64,000 bases of DNA, taken from assembly GCF_040907265.1 (NCBI RefSeq), contig NZ_JBFOHP010000002.1, forward strand, positions 1,116,001-1,180,000, in the 5' to 3' direction. The notes beneath the pieces are model-generated. The model saw only the letters and a list, made by a program, of their open reading frames with translations, did not search any database and was not told the DNA's origin. Within the stretch, counting starts at the first letter, position 1, and the number at the start of each line of letters is the position of its first letter. The translations under genes were made by a program, and so were the position numbers. Source of the DNA: Streptomyces sclerotialus. GTDB taxonomy: Bacteria > Actinomycetota > Actinomycetes > Streptomycetales > Streptomycetaceae. Shown here one piece after another: positions 55,606-64,000 of this stretch.

Positions 55606-55698
55606 TCCCCGAACCCCCACGACTCCGGGGGCGCGGCGCTCCTGTCACCAGCCCTGACTCCCGCCGCGCCCCCGGCCACCCACCGCCAGGAGCCGCCC

Positions 55699-56670
55699 AT
55701 GCGCTTCGCCGCCTACCAGCACCAGCAGCAGCACCGCGTCGCCGTCGTGGACGACGACGGCACCCTGTACCCCGTTCCGGGCGCCCGCTCGCTCACCGAG
55801 CTGATCACGTCCGGGGACGGGCTCGCGGCCCTCCTCGGGACCGGCACCGCCTCGCTCGACGTACCGCCCGGCCCCCATGTCTCCCAGGTGCGGCTGCTGT
55901 CGCCCCTCCAGCCCGCCTCCGTACGGGACTTCGTCACCTTCGAGGAGCACGTCGAGGGCGTACGCCGCTCCGTCGACGGAGCCGCCGGTGTACCCGAGGA
56001 GTGGTACGCGGCACCGACCTTCTACTTCACCAACCCGCACGCCATCTACGGGCCGGGGGACGACATCCCGGTACCGCCCGGCTCGGCCGTCCTCGACTTC
56101 GAGCTGGAGGTCGCCGCCGTCATCGGCCGCGAGGGCCGCGACCTCACCCCCGAGCAGGCCCGCGACCACATCATCGGCTACACCGTCTTCAACGACTGGT
56201 CAGCGCGCGACCTGCAGTCCGCGGAGATGAAGGTCGGCCTGGGCCCCTGCAAGGGCAAGGACACCGCCACCTCCTTCGGCCCCTTCCTGGTCACCGCCGA
56301 CGAGCTGGAGCCGTACCGCGACGACGACGGCTTTCTGCGCCTCGCGCTGACCGCCGAGATCAACGGCGAGACGGTCGGCAAGGATCTGCTGTCCAACATG
56401 AGCTGGACCTTCGAGGAGATGGTCGCGTACGCCTCGCGCGGCACCCGGGTCGTCCCCGGTGACGTGCTCGGATCGGGCACCTGCGGCAACGGCGGCTGCC
56501 TCGCCGAGCTGTGGGGCCGGCGCGGTGAACAGACCCCGCCGCCGCTGAAGCCGGGCGACACCGTCTCCCTGACCGTCGAGGGCATCGGCACCCTCACCAA
56601 TACGGTGGTCCCCGGCGCCGGCCCCGTACCGCTGCCCACCGGGCGGCGCCGTCCCCGGGAGCGGCCGTGA
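55699..56670 (+). CDS. Fumarylacetoacetate hydrolase-family protein 2
   Basis: A 323-residue FAH enzyme with DFELEVAAVIGREGRDLT for the metal site, GYTVFNDWSARDLQ, KGKDTATSFGPFLVT and the C-terminal GNGGCLAELWGRRGEQ. Its residues around the active site differ from those in the first FAH gene, so the two probably act on successive or different intermediates. The 5' untranslated stretch of ~90 bp after the dioxygenase contains CAGGAGC before the ATG. It overlaps the SDR by 4 nt. Confidence 0.88.
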   Translation: MRFAAYQHQQQHRVAVVDDDGTLYPVPGARSLTELITSGDGLAALLGTGTASLDVPPGPHVSQVRLLSPLQPASVRDFVTFEEHVEGVRRSVDGAAGVPEEWYAAPTFYFTNPHAIYGPGDDIPVPPGSAVLDFELEVAAVIGREGRDLTPEQARDHIIGYTVFNDWSARDLQSAEMKVGLGPCKGKDTATSFGPFLVTADELEPYRDDDGFLRLALTAEINGETVGKDLLSNMSWTFEEMVAYASRGTRVVPGDVLGSGTCGNGGCLAELWGRRGEQTPPPLKPGDTVSLTVEGIGTLTNTVVPGAGPVPLPTGRRRPRERP

Positions 56671-57419
56671 GCGACCCGCACCCCAAGAGGCTGCTCGGCA
56701 AGGTGGTGGTCGTCACCGGCGCGGCGCGCGGCCAGGGCGCCGCGGAGGCGGAAGCCCTCGTCCGCGAGGGGGCCCACGTCATCGCCACCGACGTGACGGA
56801 GGCCCCCGGCTGCCGGCGCCTCGACGTCAGCAGCGAGCGGGACTGGGCCGATCTGGCCGCCGAGCTGAAGGAGTCGTACGGGCAGGTGCACGGGCTGGTC
56901 AACAACGCGGGTGTCACCTGGCGCGCCCGCGTCGGAGACGTACGGCCCGAGGACCTGGCGCGCGTCCATGCCGTCAACGTCACCGGCCCGCTGCTCGGTA
57001 TCCAGCATCTCGCCCCGCTGATGCCGCCCGGCGCCTCGATCGTCAACGTCGGCTCCTCGGCGGCCCTCACCGCGCACTACCCGGTCGCCTACACCACCAG
57101 CAAGTGGGCGCTGCGCGGCCTGTCGAAGACCGCCGCCCTCGAACTCGGCCCGCGCGGCGTCCGTGTCAACACGATCCATCCCGGCTACATCGAGACCGAG
57201 ATGACCGCCTCCGCCGCCCCGGCCTTTCGCGAGGCGAATGTCCGCGAGACGCCGCTCGGCCGCACCGGAACGGTCGAGGAGGTCGCTCCGCTGATCGTGT
57301 TCCTGCTGTCCCAGGAGTCCTCGTTCATCACCGGTGCCGAGATCCCCGTCGACGGCGGGCTGACCGCGCACGGCGGGGTCAAGTCGGTCTCCGACGCGCT
57401 GCGCGAGGGGGCCTCGTGA
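56667..57419 (+). CDS. Short-chain dehydrogenase/reductase
   Basis: A 250-residue classical SDR with all key residues: cofactor motif VTGAARGQGAAEA (~13-25), NNAG, catalytic Ser in NVGSSAAL, and YTTSKWAL (YxxxK). The C-terminal VDGGLTAHGG is typical of 3-ketoacyl reductase- and 20-beta-HSD-like members. It is coupled to the FAH gene (GTG overlapping TGA) and to the SDR fragment behind it. Confidence 0.9.
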   Translation: MSDPHPKRLLGKVVVVTGAARGQGAAEAEALVREGAHVIATDVTEAPGCRRLDVSSERDWADLAAELKESYGQVHGLVNNAGVTWRARVGDVRPEDLARVHAVNVTGPLLGIQHLAPLMPPGASIVNVGSSAALTAHYPVAYTTSKWALRGLSKTAALELGPRGVRVNTIHPGYIETEMTASAAPAFREANVRETPLGRTGTVEEVAPLIVFLLSQESSFITGAEIPVDGGLTAHGGVKSVSDALREGAS

Positions 57420-57490
57420 CACGGCTGGCGGGCAAGGCCGCCCTGATCTCCGGCACGGCCCGCGGTCAGGGCCGGGCCGCCGCGCTGTGG
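57416..57490 (+). pseudogene. First ~25 codons of a second SDR gene
   Basis: The GTG at 57416 overlaps the stop of the previous gene and opens VTRLAGKAALISGTARGQG then RAAAL, the first strand and cofactor loop of an SDR. After that homology stops and the frame continues as unrelated Arg-rich sequence. The rest of the gene is missing, so this is the broken right end of the operon. Confidence 0.75.
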
Positions 57491-57672
57491 GTTCGCACGT
57501 CGGCGAGAACACGCGGCTTTCCCGGGTGGCGAAGGGCGGCCTGCCCTGGCGGTACGCGCCGGACGGCTCGGTCGCGGTCGCCTCGCCACCCGCATCGACC
57601 GGATCTCAGTCGGCATCGCTCCCCCTCGGTCTCCTGCGCCTCGTATACGGCCGGGTGCCGCGCCTGACCGGG

Positions 57673-57683
57673 ATGCGTGCACT
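57673..57683. promoter_or_regulatory. GTGCACTGCAC palindrome before the MDR gene
   Basis: A perfect 5-bp inverted repeat around one base, ~80 bp before the GTG start, with a second GTGTGCAT half-site at 57702. A candidate operator; no adjacent regulator on the same side. Confidence 0.35.
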
Positions 57684-57754
57684 GCACAAGTATGTGGCTA
57701 AAGTGTGCATGAAGGGGGATGGCAGTCAACGGGGTAGAACGGAGAACACAGCAC

Positions 57755-58720
57755 GTGAGCACTTCCGCAACCACGCGCACCCTGGCCCTGGAGGAGTTCG
57801 GCACCCTGCCGCGGCTGCAGGAGCGGGCCGTGCCCGCACCGCGCCCCGGCCACACCCTCGTCCGGGTGGCGGCGGCCACCGTCGCCCATCTCGACCTGAA
57901 CATCCTCGACGGACAGTTCGGCATCCTGCCCGAGCTGCCGTTCATCCCCGGCACCCAGGGCAGCGGCTACGTCGTCGCCTCGGACACGCACCCCGAGGGC
58001 GCCCTGGTCCGACTGCGCGGCGAAGGACTCGGCCTCAGCCGCGACGGCGCCTGGGCCGAGCACGCCCTCGTCCCGGACGCCGCCGTGGAGCCCATGCCCG
58101 AGGGCACCGACCCCGCCCTCGCCTGCATCTACTTCTCCCCCGTCGGCACCGCCTGGGCCACCGTCCACGCCATCGCCCAGGTCCAGCCGGGGGAACGCGT
58201 GCTGGTCACCGGCGCCTCCGGCGCGGTCGGCGCCGTCGCCGTACAGCTCGCGGCGCGCGCCGGCGCCGAGGTGATCGGCGCGGTCGGCCGCCCCGCCAAG
58301 CTGCCGCACGTCCCCGACGTCGCCAAGGCGCTGCTCGCCTCCGACCTCACCGAGGAAACCCTCGGCGGCAAGGTCGACGTCCTCATCGACACCGTCGGCG
58401 GCCAGATCCTGCGCAACGCCCTCACCCAGGTCCGCCCCCGCGGCCGCGCCGCCCTCCTCGGCTACACCGCCGGCCGCGAACTCACCCTCGACCTCGCCGA
58501 CTTCTTCCTCGCCGACGTCTCCCTCCTCCCGGTCAACATGATCTCCCGCGGCCCGGAAGTCGCCCCCGAAGTCCTGCGCCTGCTGCCGGACCTGTCCTCG
58601 GGCGCGCTGTCGCTGCCGTACGAGCGCTACGGAATGGACGCCCTCGGCGAAGCGGTCGAGCGCCTGCGCGCGGGCACGGCGGTCGGCAAGATCGTCCTCG
58701 ACATGAGCGACGCGAAGTAG
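57755..58720 (+). CDS. Quinone oxidoreductase-like MDR protein
   Basis: A 321-residue zinc-free MDR enzyme: LALEEFGTLPRLQERAVPAP at the start, AHLDLNILDGQFG in the catalytic domain, and VLVTGASGAVGAVAVQLAARAG (~150-170) as NADPH loop. The final helix VERLRAGTAVGKIVLDM is typical. I prefer the GTG at 57755 with GGAGAAC 9 nt before; an ATG at 57719 would add 12 residues and has its purine tract too close. It is the third MDR oxidoreductase in the window and lies right after the broken end of the catabolic operon. Confidence 0.85.
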   Translation: MSTSATTRTLALEEFGTLPRLQERAVPAPRPGHTLVRVAAATVAHLDLNILDGQFGILPELPFIPGTQGSGYVVASDTHPEGALVRLRGEGLGLSRDGAWAEHALVPDAAVEPMPEGTDPALACIYFSPVGTAWATVHAIAQVQPGERVLVTGASGAVGAVAVQLAARAGAEVIGAVGRPAKLPHVPDVAKALLASDLTEETLGGKVDVLIDTVGGQILRNALTQVRPRGRAALLGYTAGRELTLDLADFFLADVSLLPVNMISRGPEVAPEVLRLLPDLSSGALSLPYERYGMDALGEAVERLRAGTAVGKIVLDMSDAK

Positions 58721-58745
58721 TAAACCCGGGCCCTCACAGGGACAG

Positions 58746-58792
58746 AACCGGACCGGACCGTGCACCGGACCGGACCGTGCACCGGTCCGGTT
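58746..58792 (+). terminator. Hairpin after the MDR gene
   Basis: AACCGGACCGG (58746-58756) and CCGGTCCGGTT (58782-58792) are perfect 11-bp arms. The loop carries a repeated GGACCGGACCGTGCACC unit. No T run follows. Confidence 0.65.
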
Positions 58793-58840
58793 CGCACCGC
58801 TCGTCCGTCTTCCGCACCGCCCCCTGCTTCGTCGGCCCGG

Positions 58841-59794
58841 TCAGCTACGGCGGACCGCTCCGAGCTGGGCACGGTGCAGGCCCGAGGAAGCGAACCGCTG
58901 CGCCACCACGCGCAGGACATGAGCCATCGCCTGGGCGGGCGGCGTGGTGGGCCGGGCCAAGGCATGAGCGAGCAGGATGCGGCGGGTGGGTGCCGGCACG
59001 TCGGAGGCGAAGGGCAGCAGGCGGACGTCGCTGCGGCGGCTGGTGAGGGCGAGCCGGGGCGCGAGCGCGATGCCCAGTCCGGCGGCCACCATGGCCTGCG
59101 CCTCCTGGTAGTCGTGCGAGGCGTAGGCGATGCGCGGCTCGAACCCGGCCTGGCGGCAGCTGCGGCGCAGTACGTCGGCGACGGGGTGGTTGTCGGCTCG
59201 GATGATCCATTCCTGGTCGGCGAGGTCGCTCAGGCGCACGGAAGGGTGGGCGCGCAGGGGGGAGTCCGCCGGGACGACCAGCACCGTGGGGTCGTCGAGC
59301 AGGTGGGTGAGGGCGAGGGCCGGGTCCTCGATGCGGTTCCAGCCGTAGTCCCACAGCAGGGCCTGCTCCACCTCGCCGGTGTGCAGCATCTCGCGGAGCT
59401 CGGCGAGAACCCCTGCGTGGACCTCGATGCGGACCCCTTCGTGGCGGCGGCGGAAGCGGGTGAGGGCGAGCGGCAGGAGCGAAGCGCTCGCGGTGGGGAA
59501 CGAACCGAGCCGCAGTGTGCCCTGGTCGAGGTCGGCGAAGGATTCCAGGTCGGCCTGGGCGGCGCGCAGCTCGCGGCGGATGGCCTGCCCGCGTTCGGCC
59601 AGTGCGGCGCCGGCCGGGGTGGGGCGGATGCCGCGGGGCAGCCGCTCCATCAACGGCTGCCCGGCCTCGCGCTCCAGCAGCGACATCTGCTGGGAGGCCG
59701 CGGAGGTGGTCATGCCCATCGCCTCCGCCGCGGCGGTGAGCGAGCCACGTTCGGCAGCCTCGGTGAGCAGCAGGAGATGGCGCACGTTCAGCAT
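58841..59794 (-). CDS. LysR-family regulator
   Basis: A 317-residue LysR protein: N-terminal helix-turn-helix (MLNVRHLLLLTEAAERGSLT then AAEAMGMTTSAASQQMSLLE) and an effector domain with two alpha/beta lobes (GTLRLGSFPTASASLLPLAL opens it). It is divergent from the PrpF-like gene and a perfect 17-bp palindrome lies 8 bp before its start, so autoregulation and control of the neighbour are likely. The effector is probably the carboxylate handled by the two neighbour genes. Confidence 0.9.
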   Translation of the reverse strand: MLNVRHLLLLTEAAERGSLTAAAEAMGMTTSAASQQMSLLEREAGQPLMERLPRGIRPTPAGAALAERGQAIRRELRAAQADLESFADLDQGTLRLGSFPTASASLLPLALTRFRRRHEGVRIEVHAGVLAELREMLHTGEVEQALLWDYGWNRIEDPALALTHLLDDPTVLVVPADSPLRAHPSVRLSDLADQEWIIRADNHPVADVLRRSCRQAGFEPRIAYASHDYQEAQAMVAAGLGIALAPRLALTSRRSDVRLLPFASDVPAPTRRILLAHALARPTTPPAQAMAHVLRVVAQRFASSGLHRAQLGAVRRS

Positions 59795-59802
59795 GGCGCC
59801 GA

Positions 59803-59819
59803 GTTTAGCTCAGCTAAAC
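59803..59819. promoter_or_regulatory. Palindromic LysR-type operator
   Basis: GTTTAGCTCAGCTAAAC has perfect 8-bp arms around one base and contains the T-N11-A spacing of LysR boxes. It lies between the divergent lysR and prpF-like genes. Confidence 0.75.
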
Positions 59820-59967
59820 CCGAGTGAAGCTGACTGCCATTGTGCCCAAGTCACGCCTCTGCGAAGGTCTTCGCATTCGCCGGGACGGTTCAGGTTCACC
59901 GGTTGGCAATACGCCCGTAACCGCTCTCCGGCCCCTCCTCCGCGTTGATCGAGAAAGAGCCTCAGAC

Positions 59968-61089
59968 GTGCACACTCCCGCGACCCTGGTCCGCGGTGGC
60001 ACCAGCAAGTGCTGGCTGTTCCACCAGGTCCATGTCCCCACCGAGCTCGGCGCCCTGGAGAAACTGCTGGTCGCCGCCTACGGTGCCACCGACCCGGTGG
60101 AACTCGACGGGGTCGGCGGGGCCACTCCCACCACCTCCAAGGCCGCGATCGTCAGCGCCTCGCCCGAGCCCGGCACGGACATCGACTACCTCTTCGCCCA
60201 GGTCGGCATCGGCACCGGCTCGGTGGAGTGGACGAGCAACTGCGGCAACTGCGCCACCGGCGTCGCCCTGTACGCCGTCGCCAAGGGCCTGGTGCCCATC
60301 ACCGGGGACCGGACGCGCGTGGTGATGCGCAACATGAACACCGGCGCGGTGCTCGAAGGGCTCGTGGACACCACCGGCGGCGTGGCACACGACTTCGGCG
60401 ACCAGACCGTGCCGGGCACCCGGGCCGGCGGCGTCGCGGTCGGGCTCACCTTCCGCGACCCGGCAGGCCGCACCACCGGCTCCCTTCTGCCCACCGGGAT
60501 GGCCGCACAGGAACTGCGGGTCGGTGCCGCTGATGCCATTCGGGTGAGCATGGTGGACGCCGGGGCGCCGGTCGTCCTCGTCGATGCCACCAGTGCGGCA
60601 CGTACCGGTGCCGAGACCATGGAGCAGATGCGGACGGACGCACCGTGGCTGCGCACCGTCCGCCATGCCGCCGCGCCGCTGATGGGCCTGCTCAAGCCGG
60701 GCGAGGAGCCTGGCGACGCGGTCCCCAAGGTGGGACTGGTCGGCCGGCCGGTCCCGTACACCACCACGCTCGGCGAACGCGTCGCGGCCCAGGACTACGA
60801 CATCTCGGTGCGCATGCTCACCATGAACGCACCGCACCCCGCGATCGGCCTGACCTCCGCCGTCGCCGTCGCGGCCGCGGGTCTGCTGGAGGACTCCGTG
60901 GTCTCCCGGGCCGCGGGCGGCCCGACCGAGGAGTGGCTTCGCCTGGGCACCCCCGCCGGTGTGATCGCGGTCCGCTGCTCGGACCTGCGGGACGGCCTGC
61001 CCGGCCGGGTCACCGTACAGCGGGCGGCACGGCTGCTCGCCGATGCGCGCATCTACGTACCGGAACCAGGACGACCGCAAGCAGCCTGA
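59968..61089 (+). CDS. PrpF-family isomerase (aconitate/4-oxalomesaconate type)
   Basis: A 373-residue protein with the PrpF/DUF453 signature: LVRGGTSKCWLF at the start, DGVGGATPTTSKAAIVS, WTSNCGNCATGVALYA in the first lobe and MNAPHPAIGLTSAVAVAAAG in the second. PrpF proteins have the diaminopimelate-epimerase fold and move double bonds in tricarboxylates; relatives act on aconitate or 4-oxalomesaconate. GTG at 59968 gives the normal family start; longer versions run into the operator. The carrier gene follows 110 bp later. Confidence 0.87.
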   Translation: MHTPATLVRGGTSKCWLFHQVHVPTELGALEKLLVAAYGATDPVELDGVGGATPTTSKAAIVSASPEPGTDIDYLFAQVGIGTGSVEWTSNCGNCATGVALYAVAKGLVPITGDRTRVVMRNMNTGAVLEGLVDTTGGVAHDFGDQTVPGTRAGGVAVGLTFRDPAGRTTGSLLPTGMAAQELRVGAADAIRVSMVDAGAPVVLVDATSAARTGAETMEQMRTDAPWLRTVRHAAAPLMGLLKPGEEPGDAVPKVGLVGRPVPYTTTLGERVAAQDYDISVRMLTMNAPHPAIGLTSAVAVAAAGLLEDSVVSRAAGGPTEEWLRLGTPAGVIAVRCSDLRDGLPGRVTVQRAARLLADARIYVPEPGRPQAA

Positions 61090-61195
61090 ACCGGAACCAC
61101 TCCCCACACCCCCCAGGGCCTGTTCACGCTCCTCCACCCCGGGGTAACCTCGCGCCCTCGGGGCGCGCCATCCTGTCCCCACCGCACCAAGGACA

Positions 61196-62452
61196 ATGAT
61201 GTCTACTGAAGTGATCTCCATAGGCGCGCTGCTGGTCATGTTCGTGGTCGGCACCATCCTGCCGATCAACCTGGGCATCCTCGCCTTCGTCGCCACCTTC
61301 GCCGTCGGCACCGTCTCGCTCGGCCTCACCGAGGACGAGATCTTCGAAGGCTTCCCGGTGGACCTGTTCGTGACCATCGTCGGGGTCACCTACCTCTTCT
61401 CCGTCGCTCGCCGCAACGGCACCATCGACTGGCTCGTCGCGGCCGGAGTACGACTGGTGCGCGGCAAGGTGGCGCTCATCCCCTGGGTGCTGTTCCTGGT
61501 CGCCGCGACGCTCACGGCGTTCGGCACCTTCACCCCGGCCGCCGTCGCGATCCTCGTACCGATCGCCATGAACTTCGCCTACCGCTACAAGATCAACCCG
61601 CTGGTGGCCGGCATGATGGTGATCAGCGGCGGGCACGCGGGCGCCTTCTCCCCCCTCGCCGTCTCCGGTGCCCTCGTACTGGGCCTGGTCGACGACACCA
61701 CGCTGCACATCTCGCCCGTGACACTGTTCACCGCCAGCTTCGTGATCAATCTGGTGCTGTCTCTGCTCACCTACGTGTTCCTCGCCAAGCGCCCCGCTCC
61801 GCCGGCGGACACGGCACACGAGACGGCTGACGACGAGAACCCCGCGGCGTCCGGCAGACCCGACTGGCGTCAGTGGCTCACCCTCGCCAGTCTGCTCGCG
61901 CTGGTGGTCGGTGCGCTCGGCTTCCGGCTGGAGATCGGCTTCCTGGCCCTGGTGGCCGGCGCCCTGCTGTCCCTGGTGGACATGGCACGGCAGGAGAAGG
62001 CCGTGGACGGCATCAGCTGGTCCACCCTGCTGCTGGTGGCGGGCATGATGACCTACATCGCCATGCTGGAGAAGGCCGGCATCATCGAGGACATCTCCCA
62101 CCACGCCGCCGGCCTCGGTGCACCGCTCCTCGTGGCCCTGGTGCTGTGCTTCACCGTAGCCATCACCTCGGCCTTCGCCTCCTCCACCGCGATCCTCACC
62201 GCGATCATCCCCCTGGCCGTACCGCTGCTGCTCTCCAGCCACCTCAGTGCCGCCGGTCTCATCGCGGCCCTCGCGGTCTCCACCACGATCGTCGACACCT
62301 CCCCGTTCTCCACCAACGGCGCCCTGGTCCTCAGCAACGCCCGCGGTATCGACACCCGCCGCTTCTACCGCCAGATCATCGGCTACACCGGCGGCATCGT
62401 CGCCCTCGGCCCCGTCGTCGCATGGGGAGCCCTGGTCCTCCCCTGGTCATGA
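61196..62452 (+). CDS. MatC-like dicarboxylate carrier
   Basis: A 418-residue membrane protein of the ion-transporter superfamily with about 11 helices. The N-terminal part (SIGALLVMFVVGTILPINLG) is of the MatC type, named from a malonate/dicarboxylate carrier of Rhizobium, and paired motifs GTFTPAAVAILVPIA and ASSTAILTAIIPLAVP are the two hairpin regions that hold carboxylate and cation. The central loop (~200-220) is acidic and cytosolic. With the isomerase and LysR gene it suggests uptake and isomerisation of a di- or tricarboxylate. Start at either ATG (61196 or 61199). Confidence 0.85.
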   Translation: MMSTEVISIGALLVMFVVGTILPINLGILAFVATFAVGTVSLGLTEDEIFEGFPVDLFVTIVGVTYLFSVARRNGTIDWLVAAGVRLVRGKVALIPWVLFLVAATLTAFGTFTPAAVAILVPIAMNFAYRYKINPLVAGMMVISGGHAGAFSPLAVSGALVLGLVDDTTLHISPVTLFTASFVINLVLSLLTYVFLAKRPAPPADTAHETADDENPAASGRPDWRQWLTLASLLALVVGALGFRLEIGFLALVAGALLSLVDMARQEKAVDGISWSTLLLVAGMMTYIAMLEKAGIIEDISHHAAGLGAPLLVALVLCFTVAITSAFASSTAILTAIIPLAVPLLLSSHLSAAGLIAALAVSTTIVDTSPFSTNGALVLSNARGIDTRRFYRQIIGYTGGIVALGPVVAWGALVLPWS

Positions 62453-62721
62453 CCCCAGCAGAACGAGCACCCCGTGCCTGACCCACGGGCGGCGGGCTGC
62501 CGCCGCGGGCGCCCTGCCGGACGTCTCCCGCCGCCGTCTTCGGCGCCCCGCCGCCTCCGGGCAGGCAGGGCGGTCGAAGTCCGGGGGCCCGGGTGTCCGG
62601 TGTCCGGTGCCTGGTGTCCGTCAGAAGCGGACTCAAGTCCTCTGTGGGGTTCTTGGGAATAGTGGGCCGGGCCGACGGGTTGCCGGATGCACAAGATCCG
62701 TACGGCAGTTCGGGAGGGTTC

Positions 62722-63855
62722 ATGGCAGTGCACGGCACGGTGGCCGCCGGGTTCGAAGGCGTGCGGGAGGAGTTCGCCGCCTTCCTCGCGGGCGAGGAGG
62801 ACGCGCCGGGTGCGCAGCTTGTGGTGCACCGGAGCGGCGAGCGGGTGGTGGACCTGTGGTCGGACGGGGTGACCGGGGAGTCGCTCCTCGGTGTCTTCTC
62901 GTCCACCAAGGGCGCGGCGTACCTGGTGACCGCGCTCCTGGTCCAGGACGGCGTCCTGGACCTGGACCGCACCGTGGCCTCGTACTGGCCGGACTTCGCC
63001 GCCGAGGGCAAGGGCGGGATCACCCTGCGCGAGCTGCTCGCTCACCGGGCCGGGGTGATCGGCCTGGATGCCGGCTTCACCCCGGAGGAGCTGACCGACG
63101 ACCGGGCGATCGCGGCCCGCCTGGCCGGGCAGCGCCCGTTCTGGCAGCCGGGGCGGTTCTTCGGCTACCACGGGTTCGTGATCGGTGCGCTGGTCGGCGA
63201 GGTGGTGTTCCGGGCGACCGGGCGCACCCTGCAGGAGTGGTACGAGGAGCGGATCCGCGCCCCGTACCACCTGGACCTGTGGCTGGGCCTCCCGGAGTCC
63301 GAGGAGCCGCGCTTCCTCACCACGCTGCCGATGCTGCCGACGCCGGAACAGCAGGCCGAGATCGAGGCCGCCGCGCACAGCCCGTACAGCCTGGGCGGCA
63401 TCGCCTTCAACGAACACGCACCGGGCAACGGAGAGCTGTACGACTTCCCGAACTCCCGCACCGTCCGCGCGAACGGCCAGGCGTCGGCGGGCGGCATCGG
63501 CTCCGCGCGCGGCCTGGCCGGCATGTACGCGGCGGCCGCTTTCGGCCTGGACGGCCGGAGTCCGCTCCTGAAGCCGGACACGGCCGCCGAGTTCGCCCGG
63601 ATCCACTCCGAGGGCAAGGATCTGGTGAGCGGCGAGCCACAGGCGTTCGGACTGGGCTTCCACACCTACGGCCCGCACTTCCGCTGCCTCGGCGCCGGCG
63701 CCTTCGGCCACAGCGGCGCCGCGGGTTCCCTCGCCCTCGCCGACCCCCGGCAGGGCTACTCCTACGCCTACACCCGCCGCCGGTACGCCTTCCCGGGCGG
63801 CGCGGCCCCGGAGAACGAGCGCCTGCTGTGGTCGGTGGTCCGGGCGCTCGGCTGA
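62722..63855 (+). CDS. Class C beta-lactamase-fold serine hydrolase (esterase-like)
   Basis: A 377-residue cytosolic member of the serine beta-lactamase-like family (EstB type). The SxxK nucleophile motif is SSTKG (residues ~62-66), the second element is Tyr in FFGYHGFVIG and the HxG-type third element lies in FGHSGAAGSLALAD. There is no signal peptide, so it acts in the cytosol, probably as an esterase rather than a resistance enzyme. GGGAGGG precedes the ATG. It stands alone, with a hairpin after its stop. Confidence 0.88.
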   Translation: MAVHGTVAAGFEGVREEFAAFLAGEEDAPGAQLVVHRSGERVVDLWSDGVTGESLLGVFSSTKGAAYLVTALLVQDGVLDLDRTVASYWPDFAAEGKGGITLRELLAHRAGVIGLDAGFTPEELTDDRAIAARLAGQRPFWQPGRFFGYHGFVIGALVGEVVFRATGRTLQEWYEERIRAPYHLDLWLGLPESEEPRFLTTLPMLPTPEQQAEIEAAAHSPYSLGGIAFNEHAPGNGELYDFPNSRTVRANGQASAGGIGSARGLAGMYAAAAFGLDGRSPLLKPDTAAEFARIHSEGKDLVSGEPQAFGLGFHTYGPHFRCLGAGAFGHSGAAGSLALADPRQGYSYAYTRRRYAFPGGAAPENERLLWSVVRALG

Positions 63856-63863
63856 CGAAAGGG

Positions 63864-63891
63864 GGCGCGGCCCGGAGGCCCGGACCGCGCC
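63864..63891 (+). terminator. Hairpin after the serine hydrolase
   Basis: GGCGCGGCCCGG and CCGGACCGCGCC are 12-bp arms with one mismatch around a short loop, 9 bp after the stop. The remaining ~110 bases of the window show no gene. Confidence 0.7.
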
Positions 63892-64000
63892 TCGCCCGTT
63901 TCGGTGTGTCCTCGGGATGACGCCCAGACTTCGACGTCCTCTCGTAGTACATCAGGCGCAGCCAACACGCATACCGGTCAGGCCCGTTGACAAGGTCCGG

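Noticed and set aside
57487..59046. 519-codon frame overlapping the MDR gene
   Set aside because: The product is dominated by Arg/Pro/Gly repeats and is the +1 shadow of the MDR gene.
1..64000. tRNA or rRNA genes
   Set aside because: I looked for cloverleaf-like segments near the integrase remnant and in the larger gaps and saw none; a covariance-model search would be needed to be sure.

Overview
The window looks like chromosomal DNA of a Streptomyces or a very close actinobacterial relative. It is very GC-rich, uses GTG starts freely, has purine-rich ribosome-binding sites, chains genes by 4-nt overlaps (ATGA/GTGA) and is dense in TetR, LysR and MDR/SDR-type genes. I saw no rRNA or tRNA gene. 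The genus is an inference.

Region 1 (0-15.3 kb) is defence and mobile debris. After an ABC exporter comes a complete type I-B (Cst1/CXXC-CXXC branch) CRISPR-Cas operon: cas6-cas8-cas7-cas5-cas3-cas4-cas1-cas2, nearly all genes overlapping. A three-repeat mini-array in reverse orientation lies upstream of cas6, and a 27-repeat array lies downstream of cas2. The main array is eroded: only three repeats match the consensus. The cas2 reading frame has no canonical start codon. Together these suggest loss of spacer acquisition followed by decay. A DUF3800-type gene abuts the array, followed by remnants of a DEAD-box helicase and a tyrosine recombinase.

Region 2 (15.3-23.7 kb) holds small metabolic and regulatory units: a TetR/MFS pair sharing an operator-like motif, a Dabb-domain protein, two MDR oxidoreductases, an amidase, a second TetR facing its oxidoreductase across a perfect palindrome, and several short tandem repeats.

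Region 3 (23.7-48.8 kb) is a potassium-homeostasis island. It has kdpF-kdpA-kdpB-kdpC-kdpE-kdpD, a KimA-like importer, another large APC permease, and a second scattered set of kdp genes (kdpD, kdpB, kdpF, with no A or C partner). Among these sit a LysA-like decarboxylase with a 32-codon upstream ORF, an acetyltransferase, an SDR with a small lysine/arginine-rich protein, and an alpha/beta hydrolase. Direct repeats of an 11-bp unit (roughly GTCAASRGGSC) recur upstream of at least six of these units, at about 65-155 bp from the start in five of them. This is the architecture expected for an OmpR-family regulator, and the local KdpE is the obvious candidate. I rate this as the most interesting new signal.

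Region 4 (48.8-57.5 kb) is a LysR-controlled catabolic cluster for a cyclic or aromatic compound: two FAH-family hydrolases, a cyclase-family hydrolase, an FAD monooxygenase, an amidohydrolase, a two-domain extradiol dioxygenase and an SDR. Both ends are broken: an aldolase lacking its N-terminal half on the left, and an SDR cut off after about 25 residues on the right.

Region 5 (57.5-64 kb) holds an MDR oxidoreductase, a LysR regulator divergent from a PrpF-like isomerase plus MatC-like carboxylate carrier, and a class C beta-lactamase-fold hydrolase.
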